Below are positions 1-5,392 of a stretch of DNA of 11,832 nt, piece by piece. The position numbers were made by a program, and so were the translations under genes. Positions within the stretch are counted from its first letter, which is position 1. Every line of letters starts with the position of its first letter. Source of the stretch: Acidimicrobiales bacterium (GTDB lineage Bacteria > Actinomycetota > Acidimicrobiia > Acidimicrobiales > Palsa-688); the NCBI GenBank assembly GCA_030039575.1, contig JASHVH010000030.1, positions 1-11,832 on the forward strand, read 5' to 3'. The notes under the pieces were generated by a model, which ran no database searches, was not told the DNA's origin, and worked only from the letters and a program-made list of their open reading frames with translations.

Positions 1-87
1 AACCCAGTTGTAGCGCTTCGCGCCACCATCCTCGATTCCCTGCAGGGAATTGCCACCAGTAAGCGCGTCCCGCACGATAACGGGCAT
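1..87 (-). CDS. Possible 5' end of an unrecognised gene, cut by the window edge
   Basis: An open frame of 29 codons runs from an ATG at 87 off the left edge with no stop. Its residues look protein-like (a Gly/Asn-rich stretch, then AKRYNWV) and about two thirds of third positions are G or C. I do not recognise the family. The ATG overlaps, on the opposite strand, the preferred ATG of the oxidoreductase at 86 (shared CATG), which is unusual. A GTG at 75 is an alternative start for this frame. The 87 bases may instead be only the upstream region of the oxidoreductase. Low confidence. Confidence 0.3.
   Translation of the reverse strand, partial: MPVIVRDALTGGNSLQGIEDGGAKRYNWV
35..50. repeat. 16-bp perfect palindrome upstream of the oxidoreductase
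   Basis: ATTCCCTGCAGGGAAT is a perfect palindrome centred about 43 bases before the ATG at 86. It could be an operator. It could also be coincidental if the minus-strand frame across it is coding. Confidence 0.4.
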
Positions 88-1045
88 GGAAGATGACATT
101 CGGCTCGGAGTACTGGTCCCCGTCGGCAAGGCACAGTGGGGGCCCGGGGTCGACCCGCGAGAGCTGGTCGAGTTCGCCGTCATGGCGGAGGGTCTTGGCT
201 ATTCCTCGTTATGGGTGAACGATTTCCTGCTCACGCCCCGCATCGAGGCGCTGACGATGCTAGCCGCCGCCGCCCCGGCGACCAGGGAGGTGACGCTGGG
301 CACAGCGGTCTTGCTTCCGGTCCTGCGCCGGCCGGTGCAGGCGGCGCAAACCCTGGCGTCAATCGACCTGCTGTCGGGCGGGAGGCTCGTCGTCGGTGTC
401 GGCGCCGCCTTCACGGGCCGCTTCGGGCTCCCTCAGCATCAACTGTCCGAGGTGCCTTGGGAGCGCCGGTTTGCCCGGTTGGACGAGACCGTCGCCTTGT
501 GGCGGCAACTGTGGGCCAACCCCGAGGCCGCCTCCTTCCGGGGAGAACTCATACGGTTCGACGACTTGCCCGCCATAACGGCGCCGTGGCGGCCAGGCGG
601 GCCGCCCATCTGGCTCGGCGGCGGCACTCCATCAGCCTGCCGGCGGGCCGGCCGTCTGTACAACGGCTGGCTACCGTACCCACCTGACCCCACCTCATAT
701 GCTGACGGGCTGGCAATGGTGCGTGACGCCGAATCCGAGGCAGGGCGAGGAGGCGGCGACGTGACACCGGCTTTGTTCGTTTCGGCTGTGATCACGAGGT
801 CAGCGCAAGAAGGGCGCGAAGCGCTTGAACATTTCAGCGAGGCCAGCTACGGCATACCTTTCTCCGAACTGGGGAACATCCAGGCCCTGGTGGCCGGACC
901 GCCCGAACACGTGGCCGAGCGGCTGCGCGAGTACGTGGCCGCCGGGACGCGCCACATCGTGTGCCGGATCGCCACCACCAGCCTCGACAGTCAGCGGGAG
1001 CAACTGGGGCAGCTCATCAAGCTCAGGCCGCTACTGTCAGCGTGA
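86..1045 (+). CDS. LLM-class (luciferase-like, F420/FMN-type) flavin-dependent oxidoreductase
   Basis: A 319-residue protein of the bacterial luciferase-like superfamily, single TIM-barrel enzymes that use F420 or FMN to oxidise or reduce small molecules in the cytoplasm. Seen: a beta-1 strand IRLGVLVPVG at the N-terminus; the AEGLGYSSLWVND segment, typical of helix 1/strand 2; TREVTLGTAVLLP and the DLLSGGRLVVGVGAAF segment; and the C-terminal PPIWLGGGTPSACRRAGRLYNGW block, which usually ends DGW. Length fits the family. I chose the ATG at 86 because strand 1 begins five residues later; a TTG at 50 would extend the frame but adds nothing family-like. No clear Shine-Dalgarno site. No cofactor or substrate can be read from sequence. 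The next gene converges on it from the minus strand, so it appears monocistronic. Confidence 0.9.
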   Translation: MEDDIRLGVLVPVGKAQWGPGVDPRELVEFAVMAEGLGYSSLWVNDFLLTPRIEALTMLAAAAPATREVTLGTAVLLPVLRRPVQAAQTLASIDLLSGGRLVVGVGAAFTGRFGLPQHQLSEVPWERRFARLDETVALWRQLWANPEAASFRGELIRFDDLPAITAPWRPGGPPIWLGGGTPSACRRAGRLYNGWLPYPPDPTSYADGLAMVRDAESEAGRGGGDVTPALFVSAVITRSAQEGREALEHFSEASYGIPFSELGNIQALVAGPPEHVAERLREYVAAGTRHIVCRIATTSLDSQREQLGQLIKLRPLLSA

Positions 1046-1082
1046 TCGGTCGAGCATCAGGCCGGACCAGAGCCCACCGCCC

Positions 1083-1733
1083 TCAGTCGCGGCCCGACAG
1101 CGTGGCCACGTCGACCTCGTTACCCTCCGCGTCGGCCAGCGTCCACCACGCCGGAGCATGATCCTCGCTCACTAGATGGCCGCCGGCGGCGACGGCAGCG
1201 GCGACGCGAGCCTCGGCCTGGTCGTGCGGCAAAGAGACATCCACGTGGATGCGGTTCCGCTGTTGGCGCGGAGGGTCCATGTGCTGGAACCAAATCGACG
1301 GCCCCCGCGTCCTGGGGTCCAGCAGGTCGTCATCGCCCACCTGCCGGTACCCGAGCACGGCGCGCCAGAACGGCATCACGTCGGGAGTGACGAGGGCGTC
1401 GATCGCTATCTGAACGTCCTGCACCGCCGCCGGGTCGGCCGGTATGTCCAACTCACGCGCCGCGGCTGAAATGCGCCGAGCCAGCTCGACGTCACGCTCG
1501 CTGAGCCCGTCGACATCGTGCGTCCAGGTGCGCACAGTGACAGTGGTGTACCGAAGGTCGATGTCAGGATGGTGGTTGGCGGCGTCGGCCAAGACGCCAA
1601 TCGCGTCCACCAATGCAACGCCTTTGGCGAACGACCGGGTGCGAAAGTTAGCGCACGCCCCGCTGAACAACACCCGCCAATCTTCGACTCCCGCGGCCTC
1701 CTCGAACTGCCGCGGTGTGATCCGCTCAGTCAT
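1083..1733 (-). CDS. 4a-hydroxytetrahydrobiopterin dehydratase (PCD/DCoH) fused to a VOC/glyoxalase-like domain
   Basis: A 216-residue two-domain protein. Residues 1-95 match pterin-4a-carbinolamine dehydratase, which dehydrates 4a-hydroxytetrahydropterin for cofactor recycling. NHHPD (53-57) followed by THD (71-73) places His54, His55 and His72 at the family's catalytic spacing, and GLSERDVELARRI is the usual C-terminal helix. Residues about 105-216 form one VOC-type unit (FWRAVLGY near 122, IHVDVSL near 162, WWTLADAEGNEVDVATL near the end), as in glyoxalase/bleomycin-resistance folds. Such fusions are known in actinobacteria; the VOC substrate is unknown. No pterin-dependent hydroxylase gene is nearby. 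A -10-like TACATT sits 6 bases before the ATG and there is no Shine-Dalgarno site, so the mRNA may be leaderless. It is convergent with the oxidoreductase and divergent from the ABC operon. Confidence 0.93.
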   Translation of the reverse strand: MTERITPRQFEEAAGVEDWRVLFSGACANFRTRSFAKGVALVDAIGVLADAANHHPDIDLRYTTVTVRTWTHDVDGLSERDVELARRISAAARELDIPADPAAVQDVQIAIDALVTPDVMPFWRAVLGYRQVGDDDLLDPRTRGPSIWFQHMDPPRQQRNRIHVDVSLPHDQAEARVAAAVAAGGHLVSEDHAPAWWTLADAEGNEVDVATLSGRD

Positions 1734-1739
1734 GTTCTC

Positions 1740-1745
1740 AATGTA
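1740..1745 (-). promoter_or_regulatory. -10-like box of the PCD-VOC gene (candidate leaderless start)
   Basis: TACATT on the minus strand, 6 bases before the ATG at 1733. It fits the actinobacterial TANNNT -10 with transcription starting at or next to the A of ATG. No good -35 hexamer is visible 16-18 bases upstream. Confidence 0.45.
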
Positions 1746-1776
1746 GCGCCCTTCGGCTTTCGAGCTCGTGGAGGAT

Positions 1777-1835
1777 GTTTGTCACTTTTCGCCGGCCCAG
1801 TTCGTCCTCTAACCCGTGAACTCAATGTGACGAAC
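1777..1835. promoter_or_regulatory. Repeated GTTYGTC motif upstream of the ABC operon (candidate operator array)
   Basis: Three related words lie between the PCD gene and the ABC operon: GTTTGTCACTT at 1777-1787, GTTCGTCCTCT at 1800-1810, and GTTCGTCACATTG on the minus strand at 1835-1823. The first two start 23 bases apart, about two helical turns; the third is inverted. Spacing and similarity suggest a regulator site, but no known consensus is recognised. Confidence 0.3.
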
Positions 1836-1838
1836 AAC

Positions 1839-1844
1839 GAGGAG
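1839..1844 (+). promoter_or_regulatory. Strong ribosome-binding site of the leader ORF
   Basis: GAGGAG, 7 bases before the ATG at 1852. This is among the strongest Shine-Dalgarno matches ahead of a start in the window. It serves the leader ORF, not the ATPase ATG at 1887, which is 42 bases away and in another frame. Confidence 0.7.
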
Positions 1845-1851
1845 AAAATAA

Positions 1852-1890
1852 ATGACCGGATCACTGACCCGCACGACCCCGGGCGAATGA
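1852..1890 (+). CDS. 12-residue leader peptide, translationally coupled to the ABC ATPase
   Basis: ATG at 1852 opens a 12-codon frame (MTGSLTRTTPGE) ending in a TGA whose first two bases belong to the ATG at 1887 of the ATPase (ATGA overlap). It has an ideal ribosome-binding site at 1839-1844, whereas the ATPase start has none. The likely role is to deliver ribosomes to the ATPase start by termination-reinitiation, perhaps with drug-dependent control as in leader-controlled antibiotic-resistance genes; that part is inference. Both the leader and the ATPase begin with ATGACCGG, so a local duplication is possible. The alternative is a single-base indel (real or sequencing error) that split one longer N-terminus. 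Confidence 0.55.
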   Translation: MTGSLTRTTPGE

Positions 1891-2849
1891 CCGGCGCCGC
1901 GGCAGCGGTGGCGGCCGAAGAACTGGCGAAAATTTACCCAGGCGACATCCACGCGGTTAAAGGCATTAGCTTCGCCGTGGAAGCGGGCGAGGCGTTTGGC
2001 CTCCTCGGCCCGAACGGGGCGGGCAAGACGACGACGATCGGCATGCTCAACACGACCGTGAAGCCCTCGTCCGGACGTGCCCTGTTGGCCGGGCGCGACG
2101 TCACCAGGGACCCGATTGGAGCCCGGTCCGTCAGCAGCGTCGTTTTTCAAGACGCAGTCGTAGACCGGCCGCTGACGGGACGACAAAACCTCGAGCTGCA
2201 CCTGAAACTCTGGGGGGTCGACACCTCAGTGGGGCGCCGGCGCCTGGCGGAACTAACCGGCACCGTAGGCATTTCGGACATCCTGGACCGGCCGGTCGCC
2301 ACCTACAGCGGTGGGCAGCGCAGACGGACCGAGATCGTGCGGGCGCTGCTTTCTGGTCCCGAGGTCTTGTTCCTCGACGAGCCGACAGTAGGCCTGGACA
2401 CCCGCTCCCGGCACGATTTGTTCGACGTCATCGGCACTCTTCGCGAGCGCACGGGTGTGACGATAATAATCACGACCCATTACCTCGACGAGGCCGAGCG
2501 GCTCTGCGACCGCCTGGCCATTATCCAATCAGGCACCATCGTCGCCTGTGACAGCCCTGCCAGGCTCCTCGCTTCAATCGGCCCGGAGGTACTCGAACTG
2601 AGGACCGACGACGCAGCCAAGGCCGCGGCTGTACTCCGGGCCAACGGCGTGGAGCCCGACGACGTGGTCGTGATTGGCCAAACCCTGACTGCATCATTGA
2701 GGGCGATCAACGGGGCCCGGGCGCTCGAGCTGCTCGAGGACGGCAACGTCCCCGCTCGGTCAGCCACTGCCCGCCATCCCAACCTCGACGACGTTTACCT
2801 CCGCCTCACCGGCGGCCCGATCCTGTCTCCTGCTGACCGGCCCGAGTGA
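1887..2849 (+). CDS. ABC-2 type exporter, ATP-binding subunit (DrrA/CcmA-like)
   Basis: A 320-residue nucleotide-binding subunit that powers export by the membrane protein encoded next. All motifs are present: Walker A GPNGAGKTT (41-49), Q-loop FQD (Gln88), signature YSGGQRRR (140-147), Walker B VLFLDE (160-165), D-loop GLD (169-171) and H-loop His198. A C-terminal extension of about 90 residues ending HPNLDDVYLRLTG is typical of the DrrA/daunorubicin-resistance type. Substrate unknown; antibiotics, lipids or other hydrophobic compounds are typical of the family. The frame is open upstream to a GTG at 1827, but that start lacks a ribosome site and adds a non-family N-terminus. ATG 1887 overlaps the leader peptide stop. 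The permease follows after 13 bases. Confidence 0.93.
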   Translation: MTGAAAAVAAEELAKIYPGDIHAVKGISFAVEAGEAFGLLGPNGAGKTTTIGMLNTTVKPSSGRALLAGRDVTRDPIGARSVSSVVFQDAVVDRPLTGRQNLELHLKLWGVDTSVGRRRLAELTGTVGISDILDRPVATYSGGQRRRTEIVRALLSGPEVLFLDEPTVGLDTRSRHDLFDVIGTLRERTGVTIIITTHYLDEAERLCDRLAIIQSGTIVACDSPARLLASIGPEVLELRTDDAAKAAAVLRANGVEPDDVVVIGQTLTASLRAINGARALELLEDGNVPARSATARHPNLDDVYLRLTGGPILSPADRPE

Positions 2850-2862
2850 AAGGACTCTTCAA

Positions 2863-3723
2863 ATGACGGTTACCGCCATCCCCGCGCCCATCTTGGGCAA
2901 GCGGGGCGAGAAAAGCCGGACGAAGGAAGTGCGGGCGGCACCCACGCTGGCGATGCGGCGCCTGGCCCTCTCCGTCCGCAACCCGCGCGCCCTGGTCCTC
3001 CCCGTAATGAACCCGGTGCTATTTGCCCTCGTTATAGCGCCGGCGCTGGCCAACACCGTGGCCGGCCCGGCGCAGCAGACGACGTACATGACCTTCTTAG
3101 CCTTGGCGACGATGGGCCTCCTTATCCCGCTAAATTCGTTGTTCTTCGGCATCGGTGTCGTGGTCGACCGGCAACAGGGGGCGATGAGGGAGCTACTGGT
3201 GGCGCCGATCCGGCGGTCGTCCATCGTTCTCGGCAACATGATGGCAGCGATAGCGATCACCTCGCTGCAAACGGTCGTACTGATCGGGCTCTCAGTGGCT
3301 CGAGGAGCGGACTACGTGACCAGCACCCATGTGCTCTGGTTCGTGGGCGCCACCCTGGTTTACACCGTCCTCATGTACTCGGTGGCCGAGGTCCTGGCCA
3401 CCCGCTTGCCAACCGCGGAGGCGTACACCGCGGCCATCCCAGTGGTCGCCATCGTCCCTTTCTTTTTCGCCGGCTCGCTGTTCCCGATCACCGCCCTGCC
3501 GGGCTGGCTCAGCGCCATCGCCAAGGCGCTCCCCCTGACCCACGCCCTGGCTCTTTTCCGCTACGGGCTCACACCTTCGAGTGGGGTGCGGGCGCTCCAC
3601 AACATCTGGGGTATGACCAATGTGACCGCCATGGCCGTCCTGTCCGCAGCTGTCATCGCTGCGTACGCCCTGCTGGCTTTCGTGGCCGCCGTACGCCTGT
3701 TCACTAAGGCGGGGACCAGTTGA
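2863..3723 (+). CDS. ABC-2 type exporter, membrane permease subunit (DrrB-like)
   Basis: A 286-residue integral membrane protein, partner of the ATPase just upstream. After a basic, soluble N-terminus (about 1-42) there are about six hydrophobic segments: near 44-64, 78-100, 121-145, 152-176, 187-208 and 258-281. The cytoplasmic stretch DRQQGAMRELLVAPIRRS (102-119) matches the ABC-2 coupling region (usually ER.RG...LL.TP..R), and the FFFAGSLFPITALPGWL segment with the following ALPLTHALALFRYGL is characteristic of ABC-2 permeases. AAAGGA 8 bases before the ATG is a usable ribosome site. The pair forms one operon and would assemble as a 2+2 complex. It converges with the glycosylase gene, with 19 bases between stops. 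Confidence 0.92.
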   Translation: MTVTAIPAPILGKRGEKSRTKEVRAAPTLAMRRLALSVRNPRALVLPVMNPVLFALVIAPALANTVAGPAQQTTYMTFLALATMGLLIPLNSLFFGIGVVVDRQQGAMRELLVAPIRRSSIVLGNMMAAIAITSLQTVVLIGLSVARGADYVTSTHVLWFVGATLVYTVLMYSVAEVLATRLPTAEAYTAAIPVVAIVPFFFAGSLFPITALPGWLSAIAKALPLTHALALFRYGLTPSSGVRALHNIWGMTNVTAMAVLSAAVIAAYALLAFVAAVRLFTKAGTS

Positions 3724-3742
3724 TCCCCTGAGTGGAGCGGGG

Positions 3743-4540
3743 CTAGTGCTGGTGCTCGGGGCACCACCAGGTGGTGCGACCTCCGACTGTGCCCCGCCGA
3801 AGAGGTTGGCCGTCACGAGGGCAAACGCCACCGGGCCGGCGTTGGTCCATGAGGTCCCCGGTGTGCGAGCCGCCTCGTTCCGTCATATCGAGCAGGGCGG
3901 CCCGCAGATGGCGGTGGAGGCGCCGGACTTCCGCCGGCGTGAGCGAGCCCGCCGCCCGTTCGGGTGACAAACTCGCCCGCCACAGGACCTCGTCCGCAAT
4001 GAGGTTGCCGACACCCGCCACGCGGGCCTGGTCCATGAGCCGGGCCTTCAGCGGTGCTTGGCTGCCCGCCAACGCCCGGCTCAATTGACCGAGAGTGATG
4101 GTGGCGGCGTCGTGGCCCAAACCCGCCTCCGGTGGGTCCAACTGGACTCCGCCCAACCGCCGTGGGTCGCGAACCCGCAAGTACCCTCCATCAGAGAACA
4201 TGACGCCGAAGCGGTCGTACTTTTCCAAAGGCTCGTTACTGGCATAGCGCAGGGAGACCACGCCAGGCGTACCGTCTACGAACAACCGGCCGCTCATACC
4301 GAAACGTAGGCCGAGCACCGGGCCGGGCGCTCCGTCGGGTGCCGCCGTCTCCAGCGTCAGGCGCTTGCCCCGCCGTCGGGCGGCGGAAAAATGCAACCCC
4401 ACCAGGACCGAGAGCGCCTCTGCGGTCAGCCCGCCCTTCAGGTACCACCCGTCGGGTGCCTCGACGTGGGCAATTGGCCGGTCCAGGGCCGCCCGTTCCG
4501 CCAGAGCCCGGTACGCTTCGACCTCGATCATCTCAGGCAC
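3743..4540 (-). CDS. Fpg/Nei-family DNA glycosylase/AP lyase with altered zinc finger
   Basis: A 265-residue base-excision-repair glycosylase/AP lyase. The N-terminus after the GTG start is PEMIEVEAYR: the family's catalytic Pro2 and Glu3 are present, though the usual PELPEVE has become PEMIEVE. RRRGKRL (55-61) carries the conserved Lys59, GMSGRL (81-86) the intercalating Met, and KYDRFGV...LRVRDPRRLGG (107-131) the Arg loop. The helix-two-turn-helix is VAGVGNLIADEVLWRASLSP (174-193). The C-terminal finger reads C240-X2-D243 ... GGRTTWW-C260-X2-H263: two of the four expected Cys are Asp and His. Whether zinc is bound is open, but the DNA-contacting Arg255 is kept. The fingertip, catalytic and H2TH parts argue for an active enzyme; substrate preference (8-oxoG or oxidised pyrimidines) cannot be told. 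Confidence 0.9.
   Translation of the reverse strand: MPEMIEVEAYRALAERAALDRPIAHVEAPDGWYLKGGLTAEALSVLVGLHFSAARRRGKRLTLETAAPDGAPGPVLGLRFGMSGRLFVDGTPGVVSLRYASNEPLEKYDRFGVMFSDGGYLRVRDPRRLGGVQLDPPEAGLGHDAATITLGQLSRALAGSQAPLKARLMDQARVAGVGNLIADEVLWRASLSPERAAGSLTPAEVRRLHRHLRAALLDMTERGGSHTGDLMDQRRPGGVCPRDGQPLRRGTVGGRTTWWCPEHQH
3761..3777. terminator. Dyad in the glycosylase 3' end; possible terminator of the ABC operon
   Basis: GCACCACCAGGTGGTGC is a perfect dyad with 8-base arms around one A (as RNA, a 6-bp stem with a 5-base loop). It starts 38 bases after the permease stop and lies inside the glycosylase coding end (RTTWWC). There is no T-run. It may stop transcription from the left or be chance within Thr/Trp codons. 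Confidence 0.3.
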
Positions 4541-4546
4541 GTTCTA

Positions 4547-4552
4547 AACCTA
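4547..4552 (-). promoter_or_regulatory. -10-like box of the DNA glycosylase (candidate leaderless start)
   Basis: TAGGTT on the minus strand, 6 bases before the GTG at 4540. It is the same arrangement as at several other genes here. No convincing -35 is seen. Confidence 0.4.
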
Positions 4553-4599
4553 CGCTGCGCTTCTGAAACCTGCTCGGGAATGCCACGGCACTCGTTGCG

Positions 4600-4640
4600 G
4601 ACCTCAACCGAGGTCGACTCCTGTCCGCGTGGGACAGGAG
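4600..4640 (+). ncRNA. Tandem hairpins (possible structured RNA or 5' leader)
   Basis: GACCTC-AACC-GAGGTC (4600-4615) is followed two bases later by CTCCTGTCC-GCGTG-GGACAGGAG (4618-4640), a perfect 9-bp stem with a 5-base loop. GGTCGAC at 4612-4618 can also pair with GTCGACC at 4673-4679, which would compete with the first stem. The right arm of the second hairpin contains AGGAG, three bases before an ATG. No T-tract follows on either strand, so an intrinsic terminator is unlikely. No known RNA family is recognised. Confidence 0.35.
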
Positions 4641-4643
4641 AAA

Positions 4644-4769
4644 ATGAGGATCCGAGATTTTCTGCTCACATTGTCGACCGGCGGAGATGTGGTGGAGGTA
4701 CGACAAACTGAACGAGCGGGATTTGAGAGAGCACCTAAAATCTCTCTCGACCTTATTCACTGCAGGTAA
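4644..4769 (+). CDS. Possible 41-residue ORF behind a hairpin-masked ribosome site
   Basis: ATG at 4644 opens 41 codons, beginning MRIRDFLLTLSTGG and ending IHCR. AGGAG lies only three bases upstream, which is short, and is buried in the right arm of the 4618-4640 hairpin. Codon use does not show the GC-rich third positions of neighbouring genes, so it is either foreign, decayed or not coding. No family is recognised. Confidence 0.2.
   Translation: MRIRDFLLTLSTGGDVVEVRQTERAGFERAPKISLDLIHCR
4725..4748 (+). repeat. Hairpin with GA/CT-repeat arms
   Basis: GAGAGAG at 4725-4731 pairs with CTCTCTC at 4742-4748 around a 10-base loop, inside the low-GC stretch and inside the possible short ORF. Stem stability is modest. 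Confidence 0.3.
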
Positions 4770-4993
4770 ATGCAACTTTCAAACACGACCCTCGACCCAA
4801 TATCTGTAGGTTCCGAACGAGAGTAAGCGGGACGGCGCGTGGTACATGTTTCTTTGGCCTACCGAAGGGACGGCGCACCCCATTAGAGCCGAAGCGCTCC
4901 TTCAGCTCATGGGTAGGACATACCTGTATTTGCCCGAGCGGTTACCCAATTCGCGCCTGAGCAGATGTAGGGTGGCGACTCGTGGAACCGGGT

Positions 4994-5302
4994 ATGAGAC
5001 GCTTTTGGTTCGAGTTCGAGGCTCGGCTGGTGCCCTTTGAGGACCAAGCCGCCCGGGTGGACGGGACCGGGCCGGCTCGGCCAGTTACACGAGGGATCGG
5101 GGTGACAGGTGAAGACGAGCACGATTGCCTCGGGATCGTTCAGGCCAGGATCTTCGCTGGTTTGGCTCTCCCTCCCGTCAGCCGGGTGGTCCCCGACATC
5201 GACATTTCGACGCTGGGTGAGCAGGTGCTGTCGAACATGGAACCCCCGATCTGGCGGGGCATCTGGTTCCCCCCGGGGTACGCCGACCCTCCGACCACTT
5301 GA
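4994..5302 (+). CDS. Small conserved-looking protein of unknown function
   Basis: A 102-residue soluble protein beginning MRRFWFEFEARLVPFEDQ. It has no signal peptide, membrane segment or catalytic motif that I recognise. Third codon positions are GC-rich and the reading frame has a protein-like mix with several Trp and Phe residues, so I judge it real. The C-terminal half, DIDISTL...NMEPPIWRGIWFPPGY, has the look of a conserved uncharacterised family; I recall similar actinobacterial proteins but cannot verify this. GTG at 4982 is an alternative start, with a TAGGGT box 8 bases before it; ATG 4994 is preferred because the aromatic-rich start looks like a natural N-terminus. It converges with the DHA2 exporter, with 90 bases between their stops. 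Confidence 0.65.
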   Translation: MRRFWFEFEARLVPFEDQAARVDGTGPARPVTRGIGVTGEDEHDCLGIVQARIFAGLALPPVSRVVPDIDISTLGEQVLSNMEPPIWRGIWFPPGYADPPTT

Positions 5303-5335
5303 CGGGAGATCGGCCAGGACTGCATTGAAGGCACC

Positions 5336-5353
5336 GCGGTAATAGCGGTAATA
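5336..5353. repeat. Tandem duplication of GCGGTAATA
   Basis: Two adjacent copies of the 9-base word GCGGTAATA lie between the convergent small protein and DHA2 exporter genes. With only two copies, function is doubtful; slippage is a simple explanation. Confidence 0.4.
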
Positions 5354-5392
5354 AAGGGCGCTTGCCCGCAAATTGGCGCCATGGCCCTGCCT

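Larger units (their letters stand above)
4541..4993. other. Lower-GC stretch without a confident gene
   Basis: About 450 bases between the glycosylase start and the next convincing gene. Base composition falls to around half GC in places (4741-4800 is 28 of 60). It holds the glycosylase -10-like box (4547-4552), hairpins at 4600-4615, 4618-4640 and 4725-4748, a possible short ORF at 4644-4769, and a 10-base direct repeat GGGACGGCGC at 4829-4838 and 4867-4876. No tRNA cloverleaf, transposase remnant or CRISPR repeat is seen. It may be a small-RNA or regulatory region, or decayed foreign DNA. Confidence 0.5.

Noticed and set aside
1518..1886. A long N-terminal extension of the ABC ATPase frame back to 1518 or to GTG 1827
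   Set aside because: It overlaps the start of the divergent PCD-VOC gene, has no ribosome site and adds residues unlike any ABC subunit.
1852..3723. An antibiotic biosynthesis cluster around the ABC exporter
   Set aside because: No biosynthetic genes are present in the window; DrrAB-like pumps also occur alone.
4600..4640. Tandem hairpins considered as an intrinsic terminator or an integron attC site
   Set aside because: No T-tract follows on either strand, no plus-strand gene ends just before, and the attC core sequences are missing.
4829..4876. 10-base direct repeat GGGACGGCGC as transposon target duplication or att site
   Set aside because: The copies are only 38 bases apart with no element between them and no integrase or transposase in the window.
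4846..5040. Plus-strand frame of 64 codons in the low-GC stretch
   Set aside because: It overlaps the better-supported small protein, shows no family-like pattern and has no ribosome site.
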